64,000 nt of DNA from Achromobacter sp. MFA1 R4 (GCF_900156745.1 NZ_LT707065.1:1364001-1428000), one strand, 5' to 3'; counted from the stretch's first letter, positions 10,104 to 19,736 are shown. The notes: a model not told the origin generated them from the letters alone. Numbers and translations are program-made.

Positions 10104-12287
10104 TTGACTCACGAGCCGCCAGAATCCGCAATCCAAACCGCCTTGGACGAAGAGCAGCGAAAAATCCTGCTTCTCATCGCATCGGGTGCGCCTAGCGGGT
10201 CGTGCCTGGAAGCGCTCTCCGATGCCGTCGGCCGCCTCGCGCCCGGCACGCGGGCATGCGTGCTCCTGGCGGGCGCCGACCGCAGCAAAGTGGGCGACGC
10301 CTACTCGACCCATCTTCCCGCCTCGTTCGCATGCCCTCTGCGCGGGCTGCCGATAGAGCAAGCCTTGTTTGCCGCCGGCGGCCAGCCCGTGGCGCACGAC
10401 AACCCCGTGGGTTGCGCCGACATCGAACAATCGCCGATATGGGCCGCGCCCTGGCGCGCCATCTGCCGCGACCACGGCCTGCGCGCCTGCCATGCGCGCC
10501 CCGCGCTGACGCCTGATGGCACGCCGGTGGGGTGGTTCTTCGTCTGCCTGACGCAGGCGCGCACGCCCACGCCGTGGGAACAACGCGTCGCGGAATTCGG
10601 CGCGCTGGCCACCAGCATCGTCGTCGAGCGCGATCGCGCCGCCGCGGACCTGAAGAACGAAGTGCACGCGCTCGCCAGACTGCAAGCGCTGAGCGCCGAA
10701 CTCGTCGGCCCGGGCGAATTCGAGCCCCTGCTCAAGAAGATACTGGCCGCCGCCGCCGACATTTCCGGGACCGAGAAAGGCAACATCCAGATCTACGATC
10801 CCGCGAAGCGCACGCTGCGCATCGCCGTGCATCAGGGCCTGAGCGCGCGCCTGGTCGAGCACTTCGCGGAGGACGGTTGGGTCGCAAGCTGCGCGCAAGC
10901 CGCCCAGGACCTGCAACGGCTGGTCGTGCCCGACGTGGAACAGTTGACGGATCTGCAGGGCACCCAGGGACTTGAGATCGTCCTTGAAGACGACATCCGG
11001 TCGATCCAATGCACGCCGCTCCTGAGCCGCAGCGGCCAGCTCCTGGGCATGCTCAACAACCACTATCGCTGGCCCGGCGGCCCCTCGCCCGAGGCCCTGC
11101 GCTACATCGATCTGCTCGCGCGTCAGGCCGCGGAACTGCTGGAGCGCCACCTGGCGGAATCCGAACTGGCGCGCGAGCGGCGGCGCAAGGACGAGTTCCT
11201 GGCGGTGCTGGCTCACGAACTTCGCAACCCCCTGGCCGCGTTGCGCAACATGCTGGAAGTCCTGAAGCGCGCCGAGCGCGACCCCGCCATGACCGTGCGC
11301 GCCCGCGAGGTGATGGACCGCCAGCTCCGGCAGCTCGTGCGGCTGGTCGACGACCTGCTCGATGTGAACCGCATCAATCGCGGCAAGCTCGAGCTTCGGC
11401 TCGACGTCCTGACGCTCGACACCGTCCTGCAGCATGCCATCGAGACGTGCCGGCCCGCCCTGGAGCAACACGGCCATCGGCTCCGTCTGGTGCAGCCCGA
11501 CGCCCAGATCACCTTGCGCGGCGATGCCGAGCGCCTGTCGCAGGTCTTCGGCAATCTGCTGTCCAACGCGGCCAAGTACACGCCGCCCGGCGGCGACATC
11601 GAATTCTTCGTGGAACCGGGCGACGATGCCGTCCAGATCGCCATCAGGGACAACGGCGCGGGCATTCCGCCCGACCAGCTCGACCGGATTTTCGACATGT
11701 TCACCCAGGTCGACCGGACGCTGGAGCGCGCCCAGGGCGGCCTGGGCATCGGGCTGATGCTCGTCAAGCGCCTGGTGGAAATGCATGGCGGAACGGTCCA
11801 CGCGCACAGCGACGGCCTGGGCCAGGGCAGCGAGTTCGTGGTCCGGCTGCCCGTCACCGACATTCAGCACCCGGCGCCGCAGGCGCAGGCCGCGGACTTC
11901 TCGACGGTCGCGCGCAGGGTGCTCGTGGTCGACGACAACCGGGATGCCGTGGAGTCCCTGGCCGCCGTGCTCGCCCTGGAAGGCCACGAGGTGAACGCCG
12001 CATACGACGGCGAAGAGGCCATCGCCGTGGGCGAGCGGATACGCCCGCAGGTGATCCTGATGGACATCGGCATGCCCGGCATGGGCGGCCATGAGGCCTG
12101 CCGCCGCATCCGGACGCTCGACTGGGGCAAGGACGCGACGATCCTCGCGCTCAGCGGCTGGGGGCAGGAAGAGGACCGCCGGGCCTCATTGGAAGCCGGC
12201 TTCGATGCGCATCTGGTAAAGCCGGTCGATATGGATGTCCTGCTGGAGGTGCTGTCCGATGCCGGACGCCGCGACGGCAAGCGTTAG
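10104..12287 (+). CDS. hybrid sensor histidine kinase/response regulator with GAF domain
   Basis: A 727-residue soluble protein with no membrane segment. Residues ~1-170 form a divergent sensor region and ~185-350 a GAF domain. The HisKA phospho-acceptor is His371 in LAHELRNPLAALRN. The ATPase domain carries an N box (NLLSNAAKYTPPGG), G1 (DNGAGIPPDQ) and G2 (GLGIGLMLVKRLVEMHGG). The C-terminal receiver domain has the phosphorylatable Asp654 in ILMDIGMPGMGG and the conserved Lys in HLVKPVD. GGAGG with 8-base spacing favours a TTG start at 10104; an ATG at 10053 is the alternative. No DNA-binding output domain is present, so the phosphate probably passes to another protein. Input signal unknown. 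Confidence 0.92.
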   Translation: MTHEPPESAIQTALDEEQRKILLLIASGAPSGSCLEALSDAVGRLAPGTRACVLLAGADRSKVGDAYSTHLPASFACPLRGLPIEQALFAAGGQPVAHDNPVGCADIEQSPIWAAPWRAICRDHGLRACHARPALTPDGTPVGWFFVCLTQARTPTPWEQRVAEFGALATSIVVERDRAAADLKNEVHALARLQALSAELVGPGEFEPLLKKILAAAADISGTEKGNIQIYDPAKRTLRIAVHQGLSARLVEHFAEDGWVASCAQAAQDLQRLVVPDVEQLTDLQGTQGLEIVLEDDIRSIQCTPLLSRSGQLLGMLNNHYRWPGGPSPEALRYIDLLARQAAELLERHLAESELARERRRKDEFLAVLAHELRNPLAALRNMLEVLKRAERDPAMTVRAREVMDRQLRQLVRLVDDLLDVNRINRGKLELRLDVLTLDTVLQHAIETCRPALEQHGHRLRLVQPDAQITLRGDAERLSQVFGNLLSNAAKYTPPGGDIEFFVEPGDDAVQIAIRDNGAGIPPDQLDRIFDMFTQVDRTLERAQGGLGIGLMLVKRLVEMHGGTVHAHSDGLGQGSEFVVRLPVTDIQHPAPQAQAADFSTVARRVLVVDDNRDAVESLAAVLALEGHEVNAAYDGEEAIAVGERIRPQVILMDIGMPGMGGHEACRRIRTLDWGKDATILALSGWGQEEDRRASLEAGFDAHLVKPVDMDVLLEVLSDAGRRDGKR

Positions 12288-12296
12288 CGACAGGTC

Positions 12297-13118
12297 TCAG
12301 CCGCGCTCCACCTTCCAGCCGAGCTCGGCGGAGATCGCCGCCGCCGCGCCCTGCACCACGGGCACCATCTCTCGCATGCGCTCCAGAGACAGGTAGGGCA
12401 CGGTGCTCGACACGCTGATCGCGGCCACGATGCCGCTGGTCGCATCGCGCACCGGCGCGGCCACGCAGCGGATCGACGGCTCATTGTCTTCCAGGTCGAA
12501 CGCATAGCCTTGCGACGCGTAGTCGCGCATGCGGTCACGGAACGCCTCCCATCCCTGCTGTCCGCCGGGCGCGCGCGACGACACCGGCGCGCCGACGCGA
12601 TGCAGCGCCTTCCATTGCGGCTCGTCCGCGTCCAGCAGCAGCGCCTTGCCCACGCCGGTGGCGGCAAGCGGCATGCGGTGCCCGACCCGCGAGCGCATTT
12701 CCAGCCCCTTCTTGCCCGGGATTTTTTCCAGATAGAGGACTTCGTTGCTGTCGCGCACAGCCAGGTGAATCGTGTCGCCCGTCAGTTCCGCCAGACGGTC
12801 CAGATACGGGCGGGCCAGCGTCGCCATGGGGAAGGCTTCGCGCGCCTGGAACCCCAGCTCGATCAGCTTGGGGCCCAGCACGTAGCCCACGCCCGGCAAG
12901 GCGCGCAGATAGCGCTCTTGCACCAGGCAACTGGCCAGCCGGTGCGTGGTGCTGCGCGCCACGCCGATACGCGCGCAGATCTCTTTCAGGTCGCGCGCGC
13001 CGTCGGCCACGGCCTGCACCACGGCCAGGCCGCGCATCAGCGTCTGGGTGCCGGCGGGCGCGGCGGCATCGGGGTCCAGCAGGGACGGCTGCTCGGGAAT
13101 CTGGGGAGTCACGGTCAT
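12297..13118 (-). CDS. IclR family transcriptional regulator, probable galactonate regulator
   Basis: A 273-residue IclR-type regulator. The winged helix-turn-helix (residues ~25-85, with LKEICARIGVARSTTHRLA) is followed by the effector-binding domain (GDTIHLAVRDSNEVLYLEKI and CVAAPVRDATSGIVAAISVS). It is divergent from dgoK across a 275-base region, so it most likely controls the D-galactonate operon and itself. The E. coli dgo operon uses a GntR-family repressor (DgoR), so this would be a different regulator for the same pathway. The start at 13118 was chosen because the upstream in-frame extension lacks family character. Confidence 0.88.
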   Translation of the reverse strand: MTVTPQIPEQPSLLDPDAAAPAGTQTLMRGLAVVQAVADGARDLKEICARIGVARSTTHRLASCLVQERYLRALPGVGYVLGPKLIELGFQAREAFPMATLARPYLDRLAELTGDTIHLAVRDSNEVLYLEKIPGKKGLEMRSRVGHRMPLAATGVGKALLLDADEPQWKALHRVGAPVSSRAPGGQQGWEAFRDRMRDYASQGYAFDLEDNEPSIRCVAAPVRDATSGIVAAISVSSTVPYLSLERMREMVPVVQGAAAAISAELGWKVERG

Positions 13119-13194
13119 GAAGCGATGCGGGTGGAAGTGGGCGGACAGGAATGGCAAGGATACCCGGCCTGAAACTCGGCACGGAGACCCTCAC

Positions 13195-13216
13195 AAATTC
13201 CCTGTATGTGGGATTT
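13195..13216. promoter_or_regulatory. candidate IclR operator (imperfect inverted repeat)
   Basis: AAATTCCC and GGGATTT face each other across a short spacer between the divergent IclR and dgoK genes. Position and symmetry fit an operator; the assignment is inference. Confidence 0.4.
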
Positions 13217-13227
13217 AATTCTATATT

Positions 13228-13256
13228 TTGAGATTTTTCAAGCACTGATCTAGAAT
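13228..13256 (+). promoter_or_regulatory. sigma-70 type promoter for the dgo operon
   Basis: TTGAGA (13228-13233) and TAGAAT (13251-13256) are separated by exactly 17 bases, upstream of dgoK on its strand. The candidate operator lies just upstream. Confidence 0.6.
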
Positions 13257-13393
13257 TTTTGCCACCGTTCGCCGCGCGCCCGCGCACGCGCACGGCAGAT
13301 TTCAGACAACAAGGTCCGCGCATCCCCGCCTCGCGCGCCAATCCGGCGCCGCGACAGCAGCCAGATGCACGGCCAGAGACGAGACAGACTCTG

Positions 13394-14401
13394 ATGATTA
13401 CCGGATCGCCCGCCCGTGCGGCGCTCATCGCGCTGGACTGGGGCACCTCTTCGCTGCGCGCCTACCGCCTGGACGCCACGGGCCGCACGCTCGATACGCG
13501 CCATCTGCCCTGGGGCATCATGCGCCTGCCCCAGCCGCTGCAGGACGGCGCCGCCACCACCGCGTTATCCGGTTTTGAACTGGCCTTTGAACAGGCCTGC
13601 GGCGACTGGCTGCGGGCCGAGCCCGCCTTGCCCGTGATCGCCTGCGGCATGGTTGGCAGCGCCCAGGGCTGGAAGGAAGCCGCCTACCTGGACGTGCCCG
13701 TCGACCTGGATCGCATCGGCACGCGCCTGACCGTGGTGGACCGCCCGGGCGGCACGCCGCTGCACATCGTGCCCGGCCTCATCCAGCGCCACGGCCTGCC
13801 CAACGTGATGCGCGGCGAAGAGACCCAGGTCTTCGGCGTGATGTCCGAACAGGCCAGCGCCGACGCGGACAGCGTGCTCATCGGCCTGCCCGGCACCCAC
13901 TCCAAATGGGTCAACGCGCGGCGCGGCCGCGTCACCCACTTCGACACCTTCATGACCGGCGAGGTCTACGCGGCGCTGCGCGGCCACACCATCCTGGGCC
14001 GCACCATGGCGGACGCCGCCAGTCCCGACATGGCGGCCTTCGAACGCGGCCTGAAAGTCGCCGGCGCCCCCGCGGGCCGCGCCGGGGTCATGTCCACCAT
14101 CTTCAGCACGCGCGCGCTGGGCCTGACCGGCGAACTCGCGCCCGAATCGCAGGCCGACTACCTGTCGGGCCTGCTGATCGGCCACGAAATCGCGGCCCTG
14201 GCCGAGATGCTGCGCCAGCAGGGCGAACTGCCCCGCATCGTGCTCTGCGGCGATCCCGCGCTGTGCCGCCGCTACATCCTGGCCATGCAGCATTACGGCC
14301 TGGGCACGCCCGCCCAGGCGCAGAACGCCACCGAGCGCGGCCTGTGGCACCTGGCCGTCAGCGCCGGCCTGGTCCGCGCGTCCACCCCGATCTCAGCCTA
14401 G
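13394..14401 (+). CDS. dgoK: 2-dehydro-3-deoxygalactonokinase
   Basis: A 335-residue sugar-acid kinase that phosphorylates 2-keto-3-deoxygalactonate to its 6-phosphate, the second step of the DeLey-Doudoroff D-galactonate route. The N-terminal [18 protein letters not shown] is the ATPase-fold phosphate loop of the family. [10 protein letters not shown] (near residue 162) and [16 protein letters not shown] are DgoK hallmarks. The ATG at 13394 is chosen because upstream in-frame codons (from 13259) translate to low-complexity Arg/Pro sequence. First gene of the operon; dgoA follows 8 bases after its stop. Confidence 0.93.
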   Translation: MITGSPARAALIALDWGTSSLRAYRLDATGRTLDTRHLPWGIMRLPQPLQDGAATTALSGFELAFEQACGDWLRAEPALPVIACGMVGSAQGWKEAAYLDVPVDLDRIGTRLTVVDRPGGTPLHIVPGLIQRHGLPNVMRGEETQVFGVMSEQASADADSVLIGLPGTHSKWVNARRGRVTHFDTFMTGEVYAALRGHTILGRTMADAASPDMAAFERGLKVAGAPAGRAGVMSTIFSTRALGLTGELAPESQADYLSGLLIGHEIAALAEMLRQQGELPRIVLCGDPALCRRYILAMQHYGLGTPAQAQNATERGLWHLAVSAGLVRASTPISA

Positions 14402-14409
14402 GAGCCCCG

Positions 14410-15063
14410 ATGAACCATCCCGGTCTGCAAACCGCCCTCGCCCACTGCGGCCTGATCGCCATCCTGCGCGGCATCACGCCCGCCGAAGCCGAACCCGTCG
14501 GCCAGGCCCTGTACGACGCGGGCTTTCGCCTGATCGAAGTGCCGCTCAATTCGCCCGATCCGCTGGACAGCATCCGCGCCATGCGCGCCGCGCTGCCCAC
14601 CGACTGCCTCATCGGCGCCGGCACCGTCCTCGATCCCAAGGACTGCGCCCGCATCCAGCAGGCCGGCGGCGAACTCATCGTCATGCCCCACAGCGATCCG
14701 GCCGTGATCCGCGAAGCCAAGAAACTGGGCATGGCCTCCTGCCCCGGCGTGGCGACCCCCACCGAAGCCTTCGCGGCGCTGGCCGCCGGCGCCGACGTGC
14801 TGAAGATGTTTCCCGCCGAACAGCTTGGCCCGGCCGTGCTCAAGGCATGGCGCGCCGTGATGCGCCCGCCGATTGCGCTGGTGCCCGTGGGCGGCATCAC
14901 GCCCGACAACCTTTCCAGTTACGCCCAGGCGGGCGCCAGCGGCTTCGGCCTGGGCTCCGCCTTGTACAAACCCGGCCTGTCGGCCGAAGCAACCGGCCAG
15001 AACGCGCGCGCATTCATCGCGGCCTGGCAACGCGCCTATCCTGCCCAGGAGACACAAGCATGA
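14410..15063 (+). CDS. dgoA: 2-dehydro-3-deoxy-6-phosphogalactonate aldolase
   Basis: A 217-residue class I aldolase (KDPG/KDPGal family) that cleaves 2-keto-3-deoxy-6-phosphogalactonate into pyruvate and glyceraldehyde 3-phosphate. The Schiff-base Lys is in [10 protein letters not shown] near residue 132, the catalytic Glu in [11 protein letters not shown], and the phosphate-binding glycines in [10 protein letters not shown] and [13 protein letters not shown] lies 5 bases before the ATG. The stop overlaps the dgoD start (ATGA, 15060-15063), showing translational coupling. Confidence 0.94.
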   Translation: MNHPGLQTALAHCGLIAILRGITPAEAEPVGQALYDAGFRLIEVPLNSPDPLDSIRAMRAALPTDCLIGAGTVLDPKDCARIQQAGGELIVMPHSDPAVIREAKKLGMASCPGVATPTEAFAALAAGADVLKMFPAEQLGPAVLKAWRAVMRPPIALVPVGGITPDNLSSYAQAGASGFGLGSALYKPGLSAEATGQNARAFIAAWQRAYPAQETQA

Positions 15064-16208
15064 AGATCACCAAGCTCACCACCTACATCGTGCCGCCCCG
15101 GTGGTGCTTTTTGAAGATCGAAACGGACGAAGGCATCGTCGGCTGGGGCGAGCCCGTCGTCGAAGGCCGCGCCCATTCGGTGGCCGCGGCCGTCGAGGAA
15201 CTGTCCGACTACCTGATCGGCAAGGATCCGCGCAACATCGAAGACCACTGGACGGTCCTGTACCGCGGCGGCTTCTACCGCGGCGGCGCCATCCACATGA
15301 GCGCGCTGGCCGGTATCGACCAGGCCCTGTGGGACATCAAGGGCAAGCACCTGGGCGTGCCCGTCTCGCAACTGCTGGGCGGCAACGTGCGCGATCGCAT
15401 CCGCGTGTACTCGTGGATCGGCGGCGACCGTCCCGCCGACACCGCCGCGGCCGCCAAGAGCGCCGTCGAGCGCGGCTTCACCGCCGTCAAGATGAACGGC
15501 ACCGAAGAGCTGCAATACATCGACTCGTTCGACAAGGTCGAAAAGTGCCTGGAGAATGTCGCCGCCGTGCGTGACGCCGTCGGCCCGAACGTGAGCATCG
15601 GCGTGGACTTCCACGGCCGCGTCCACAAGCCCATGGCCAAGGTGCTGATGAAGGAGCTGGATCCTTTCAAGCTCATGTTCATCGAAGAACCCGTCCTGAG
15701 CGAACATTACGAAGCCCTGAAGGAACTGGCCCCGCTCACGTCCACGCCCATCGCGCTGGGCGAGCGCCTCTTCTCGCGCTGGGACTTCAAGCGCGTGCTG
15801 TCCGAAGGCTACGTCGACATCATCCAGCCCGACCCGTCGCACGCCGGCGGCATCACCGAAACCCGCAAGATCGCCGCGATGGCCGAAGCCTACGACGTGG
15901 CGCTCGCGCTGCACTGCCCGCTCGGCCCCATCGCGCTGGCCACCTGCCTGCAGATCGACGCCGGCTGCTACAACGCCTTCATCCAGGAACAGAGCCTGGG
16001 CATTCACTACAACGCCGCCAACGACCTGCTCGACTACGTCAGCAACCGCGAGGTCTTCGCCTACCAGGACGGCATGGTCGCGATCCCGCAGGGGCCGGGC
16101 CTGGGCATCGAGGTGAACGAGGAATACGTCAAGGAACGCGCCGCAGTGGGCCACCGCTGGCGCAACCCCATCTGGCGTCACGCCGACGGCAGCTTCGCCG
16201 AATGGTAA
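15060..16208 (+). CDS. dgoD: D-galactonate dehydratase
   Basis: A 382-residue enolase-superfamily dehydratase of the same length as E. coli DgoD. It converts D-galactonate to 2-keto-3-deoxygalactonate. The Mg2+ ligand Asp183 and catalytic His185 are seen in VDFHGRVH at the E. coli positions. Further acidic ligands are in FIEEPV and [11 protein letters not shown], and the second catalytic His is in [10 protein letters not shown] or [10 protein letters not shown]. It overlaps dgoA by four bases and is followed 26 bases later by the transporter gene, completing uptake, dehydration, phosphorylation and cleavage in one operon. Confidence 0.96.
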   Translation: MKITKLTTYIVPPRWCFLKIETDEGIVGWGEPVVEGRAHSVAAAVEELSDYLIGKDPRNIEDHWTVLYRGGFYRGGAIHMSALAGIDQALWDIKGKHLGVPVSQLLGGNVRDRIRVYSWIGGDRPADTAAAAKSAVERGFTAVKMNGTEELQYIDSFDKVEKCLENVAAVRDAVGPNVSIGVDFHGRVHKPMAKVLMKELDPFKLMFIEEPVLSEHYEALKELAPLTSTPIALGERLFSRWDFKRVLSEGYVDIIQPDPSHAGGITETRKIAAMAEAYDVALALHCPLGPIALATCLQIDAGCYNAFIQEQSLGIHYNAANDLLDYVSNREVFAYQDGMVAIPQGPGLGIEVNEEYVKERAAVGHRWRNPIWRHADGSFAEW

Positions 16209-16234
16209 GCCGATAAAACAGAGAGGAGACGCCA

Positions 16235-17545
16235 TTGTCCACCGCCACCCACGCCGCCCTGCAAAGCGGCCAGCGGCCCACGCGCAGCCGCTACATCATC
16301 ATGGTGATGCTGTTCATCACCGTCGTCATCAACTACCTGGACCGCAGCAACCTGTCCATCGCCGCGCCCGCCCTCAAGGATGAGTTCGGCCTGGACACCG
16401 TGCATGAAGGCCTGATCCTGTCGGCCTTCGGCTGGACCTACGCCGCCATGCAGATCCCCGGCGGCTGGCTGGTGGACCGCGTGTCCCCCCGCGTGCTGTA
16501 CGCCGCCGCGCTGATCCTCTGGTCGGCGGCCACCTTCTTCATGGGATTCGCCGGCAGCTTCGTCATCCTGTTCGTCCTGCGCCTGGCCGTGGGCGCGCTG
16601 GAAGCCCCGGCCTACCCCATCAACAACCGCGTCGTCACCACCTGGTTCCCAGAGCGCGAACGCGCCACCGCCATCGGCTTCTACACGTCAGGCCAGTTCG
16701 TCGGCCTGGCGTTCCTGACCCCGGTGCTGGCGTGGCTGCAGCACCATTACGGCTGGCACATGGTGTTCGTCAGCACGGGCCTCCTGGGCATCGTCTGGGG
16801 CGTGCTGTGGTTCATGATCTACCGCGAGCCGCGCCAGTTCAAAGGCGCCAACGCGGCGGAGATCGACCTGATCCAGCAAGGCGGCGGCGTCGTCGACCTG
16901 GACACGCGCGTCCGGGAAAAGAAGGCCCCGTTCAACTGGAATGACCTGGGCCTGGTCATGAGCCAGCGCAAGCTGTGGGGCGTGTACCTGGGCCAGTTCT
17001 GCCTGACGTCCACGCTGTGGTTCTTCCTGACCTGGTTCCCGACCTACCTGGTGAAGTACCGCGGCATGGACTTCATCAAGTCGGGCTTCCTGGCCTCCGT
17101 GCCGTTCCTGGCGGCCTTCGTCGGTGTGCTGTGCTCGGGCGTGCTGTCCGACTTCCTCATCCGCCGCGGCGCCACCGTCGGCATGGCGCGCAAGCTGCCC
17201 ATCATCCTGGGCCTCTTGATCTCCACGTCCATGATCGGCGCGAACTTCACCGATTCCACGCCCTGGGTCATCTTCTTCCTGGCGGTGGCGTTTTTCGGCA
17301 ACGGGCTCGCATCGATCACCTGGTCGCTCGTGTCGGCGCTGGCGCCGGTGCGCCTCTTGGGCCTGACCGGCGGCGTGTTCAACTTCGTCGGCAACCTGTC
17401 ATCGATCTGCACGCCCATCGTGATCGGCTTCCTGGTGTCCAAGGACAACTTCGCGCCGGCGATCGTGTACGTGTCGTCGCTGGCGTTGCTGGGCGCGCTG
17501 TCGTACATCCTGCTGGTGGGGAAGGTGGAGCGGATCGAGGCTTGA
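16235..17545 (+). CDS. MFS transporter, probable D-galactonate permease
   Basis: A 436-residue, 12-helix transporter of the anion:cation symporter family (DgoT, GudP, ExuT type). Family features include NYLDRSNLSIAAPALKDEFG in the first helix/loop, FGWTYAAMQIPGGWLVDR, and RLAVGALEAPAYPINNRVV. It starts with TTG at 16235, set by a strong AGAGGAGA site 7 bases upstream; no in-frame ATG occurs before the first helix. As the last gene of the dgo operon it most likely imports D-galactonate with protons. A terminator follows. Confidence 0.88.
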   Translation: MSTATHAALQSGQRPTRSRYIIMVMLFITVVINYLDRSNLSIAAPALKDEFGLDTVHEGLILSAFGWTYAAMQIPGGWLVDRVSPRVLYAAALILWSAATFFMGFAGSFVILFVLRLAVGALEAPAYPINNRVVTTWFPERERATAIGFYTSGQFVGLAFLTPVLAWLQHHYGWHMVFVSTGLLGIVWGVLWFMIYREPRQFKGANAAEIDLIQQGGGVVDLDTRVREKKAPFNWNDLGLVMSQRKLWGVYLGQFCLTSTLWFFLTWFPTYLVKYRGMDFIKSGFLASVPFLAAFVGVLCSGVLSDFLIRRGATVGMARKLPIILGLLISTSMIGANFTDSTPWVIFFLAVAFFGNGLASITWSLVSALAPVRLLGLTGGVFNFVGNLSSICTPIVIGFLVSKDNFAPAIVYVSSLALLGALSYILLVGKVERIEA

Positions 17546-17583
17546 TGTCGCCGCCGGGAGCTTGACTCCTGACTTGGCAATAG

Positions 17584-17609
17584 GGGCGTCCTGCGGGACG
17601 CCCTTTTTT
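17584..17609 (+). terminator. Rho-independent terminator of the dgo operon
   Basis: An 8-bp stem GGGCGTCC/GGACGCCC, a 4-base loop and six T (17604-17609). Confidence 0.9.
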
Positions 17610-17803
17610 GTGGGAGCCGGGGCGCCCGCGGCGCCTTCCCCCGCGGGCACCCGAACCATCGTCCACGTTGGGCGGCACATGCGCCTGAGTGATAAATCCG
17701 TCACTGCCCCCATTGCGCGGTGAGTCGTTCCCCGGATCATTTGACGCGACGCGCGCGGCTGGCGCGGTATTGAAAACCCACTCGCCAATGCTCAAACCCA
17801 GGC

Positions 17804-17832
17804 TTGACTAGAATTCGTCAATAAACGAATAT
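17804..17832 (+). promoter_or_regulatory. promoter and inverted-repeat operator of the toxin-antitoxin pair
   Basis: TTGACT at 17804-17809 and GAATAT at 17827-17832 are 17 bases apart, ending 3 bases before the toxin ATG. An inverted repeat ATTCGT-N6-ACGAAT (17813-17830) sits between and over these elements. That is where an autorepressing antitoxin would bind. The very short distance to the ATG suggests a nearly leaderless message if this -10 is the one used. Confidence 0.5.
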
Positions 17833-17835
17833 CCA

Positions 17836-18159
17836 ATGTACGAAATCAAACACTACCTGGCGCCTGATGGCCGCACGAATCCCTACCTGGACTGGCTGAA
17901 CGGCTTGCGAGATAACCGGACCAAGGTTGCAGTCATCCGGCGAATTGCCAGAGCCGAACTGGGCATTTTTGGCGACCACCGATTTTGCCGCGACGGCATT
18001 TGGGAACTGCGCATCGACGTGGGCCCCGGCTACCGCGTCTACTACACATTGGCTGAACGCCGGGTCGTGCTGCTGCTATGTGGCGGCGACAAGAATACGC
18101 AGGCGACAGACATCGCCAGCGCCGTTCGTTACCAGACAGATTGGGCACAGAGACCATGA
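17836..18159 (+). CDS. HigB/RelE-like toxin (addiction module killer protein)
   Basis: A 107-residue RelE/ParE-fold protein of the putative addiction-module killer family. The hallmarks are PYLDWLNGLRDNRTKVAVIRRI near the N-terminus, then DGIWELRIDVGPGYRVYY and VVLLLCGGDKNTQ. Such toxins usually cut mRNA on the ribosome. The stop overlaps the antitoxin start (ATGA, 18156-18159). Toxin-first order is typical of higBA. Upstream lies a compact promoter with an inverted repeat. Confidence 0.9.
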   Translation: MYEIKHYLAPDGRTNPYLDWLNGLRDNRTKVAVIRRIARAELGIFGDHRFCRDGIWELRIDVGPGYRVYYTLAERRVVLLLCGGDKNTQATDIASAVRYQTDWAQRP

Positions 18160-18464
18160 AGAGCAGATCACATGACGAGGCCATGGCGGAGCTGTACCGC
18201 AACGACCCGGGACTCGCCGCAGACCTTATCAACAGCGTCCTGGAAGATGGCGACCAGGCCGAGCTGCTGATTGCGCTGCGCCAGCTCACCCTGGCGTTTG
18301 GCGGCGTTCAATCCGTGGCCGCACAGGCGCGGTTGAATCCGACTCAGCTTTACCGCACGCTCTCGCCAAGCGGGAATCCAGGCCTCAGCAGCCTGACGTC
18401 GATTCTGAAGGCGATGGGATTGCGATTGGCGGTGCAGCCATTGGACCCGCGGCACACCGGTTAG
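18156..18464 (+). CDS. HigA-like antitoxin
   Basis: A 102-residue protein of the addiction-module antidote family. The C-terminal half is a helix-turn-helix (GGVQSVAAQARLNPTQLYRTL, then GNPGLSSLTSILKAMGLRL). The N-terminal region (HDEAMAELYRNDPGLAADLI) is the usual toxin-wrapping helix. It should neutralise the upstream toxin and repress their shared promoter. The ATG at 18156 is preferred over a longer frame from 18078 because it overlaps the toxin stop. Confidence 0.9.
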   Translation: MKSRSHDEAMAELYRNDPGLAADLINSVLEDGDQAELLIALRQLTLAFGGVQSVAAQARLNPTQLYRTLSPSGNPGLSSLTSILKAMGLRLAVQPLDPRHTG

Positions 18465-18473
18465 CGTCCAACG

Positions 18474-18510
18474 AAAAACCCCTGGCCGACAGCCTGTCCA
18501 CCAGGGGTTT
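18474..18510. terminator. bidirectional terminator between antitoxin and MFS genes
   Basis: The outer stem AAACCCCTGG/CCAGGGGTTT encloses an inner GACAG/CTGTC stem. T runs lie on both strands, so it can end both convergent transcripts. Confidence 0.8.
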
Positions 18511-18536
18511 CGACCATTCGGCCCGAAGCCCGAACC

Positions 18537-19736
18537 TCAGCAGCCCTGCATCGCCAGCCTGCGCCGACGCTGATTCGTGGCACGCTGCACCAGCACCAGC
18601 CCCAACCCGGCCGTCGCGATCACCGCGCCGGCGATCGGCACCGCCGCATAGCCCATGCCCGCCGAAATCACCGCGCCCCCGGCCGCCGCGCCCACGGCGT
18701 TGCCCAGGTTGAACGCGCCCACGTTCATTGACGACGCCAGGCCCGGCGCATCGGTCGCGGCGCGCATCACGCCCATTTGCAGGGGCGGCACCACCGCGAA
18801 CGTCGCGATGCCGAAGATCAGCAGCGATACCGCCGCGCCAACCGGCGTGGACGCCAGCCACGGAAACGCCAGCAGGTCCACGATGACCAGCACCAGGAAG
18901 AAAATCAGCGTGCCATCCAGCGAGCGGTCCGCCATGCGTCCGCCCACGCCGTTGCCCAGCGTGAAGCCCAGGCCGATCAGCACCAGCATCCCCGTCACGA
19001 AGGCCGGCGACGCGCCGGTGATGTCAGCCAGCGTCGGCGCGATATACGTGTACAGCGTGAACATCGCGCCCGCGCCCAGCACCGTGGTCAACAGCGCCAG
19101 CAGCACCGCGGGACTCTTGAGCACCGCCAGTTCGTGACGCACGTTGGGACGGCGGCCCGCCTCGCCGGCCGGCAGCGCCAGCCACAGCGACAGCATCGCA
19201 ATCAGGCCCAGCACGGCCGTCGCGGCAAACGACATGCGCCACCCGATCACCTGCCCCAGCCACGTCGCGGCCGGCACGCCGCCCACGTTGGCGATGGTCA
19301 GCCCCATGAACATCGTCGCCACCGCGCTGGCCTGCTTGTGGCGCGGCACCACGCTGGCCGCCACCAACGAGCCCAGGCCGAAGAACGCGCCGTGGTTCAA
19401 GCTGGTCACAAGGCGCGCCAGCAGCAGCGTCGTGTAGTTGGGCGACAGCGCGGACAGGATATTGCCAATGGTGAAGATCGCCATCAGCAGAATCAGCGCC
19501 TTGCGCCGCGACCAGCGCGAAAACGCCAGCGTCATCAGCGGCGCGCCGATCATCACGCCGATGGCGTAGGCGCTGACCAGCATGCCCGCGCTGGGAATGG
19601 ACACGTTCACGCCGTCGGCGATAACGGGCAGCAGGCCCATGGGAGAAAACTCGGTCACGCCGATGCCAAACGCACCGACGGCAAGCGCCAACAACGGCGG
19701 GCCGGCCTTCACCGGCTGGGTTTCTTGGGGATTCAT
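18537..19736 (-). CDS. MFS exporter, AraJ/sugar-efflux type
   Basis: A 399-residue, 12-helix transporter of the drug:H+ antiporter-1 / arabinose-efflux group. Signatures are FGIGVTEFSPMGLLPVIADG in helix 1, AYAIGVMIGAPLMTL, and LNHGAFFGLGSLVAA in helix 4. Proteins of this type export sugars, purine ribonucleosides or drugs. The start at 19736 is supported by AAGGAA upstream. Its upstream neighbour on the same strand is a HipB-like repressor 154 bases away, which might control it. The substrate cannot be read from the sequence. Confidence 0.87.
   Translation of the reverse strand: MNPQETQPVKAGPPLLALAVGAFGIGVTEFSPMGLLPVIADGVNVSIPSAGMLVSAYAIGVMIGAPLMTLAFSRWSRRKALILLMAIFTIGNILSALSPNYTTLLLARLVTSLNHGAFFGLGSLVAASVVPRHKQASAVATMFMGLTIANVGGVPAATWLGQVIGWRMSFAATAVLGLIAMLSLWLALPAGEAGRRPNVRHELAVLKSPAVLLALLTTVLGAGAMFTLYTYIAPTLADITGASPAFVTGMLVLIGLGFTLGNGVGGRMADRSLDGTLIFFLVLVIVDLLAFPWLASTPVGAAVSLLIFGIATFAVVPPLQMGVMRAATDAPGLASSMNVGAFNLGNAVGAAAGGAVISAGMGYAAVPIAGAVIATAGLGLVLVQRATNQRRRRLAMQGC

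Noticed and set aside
10020-12092. 690-codon minus-strand frame opposite the hybrid kinase
   Set aside because: Antisense shadow of a well-defined kinase gene, no domain pattern of its own.
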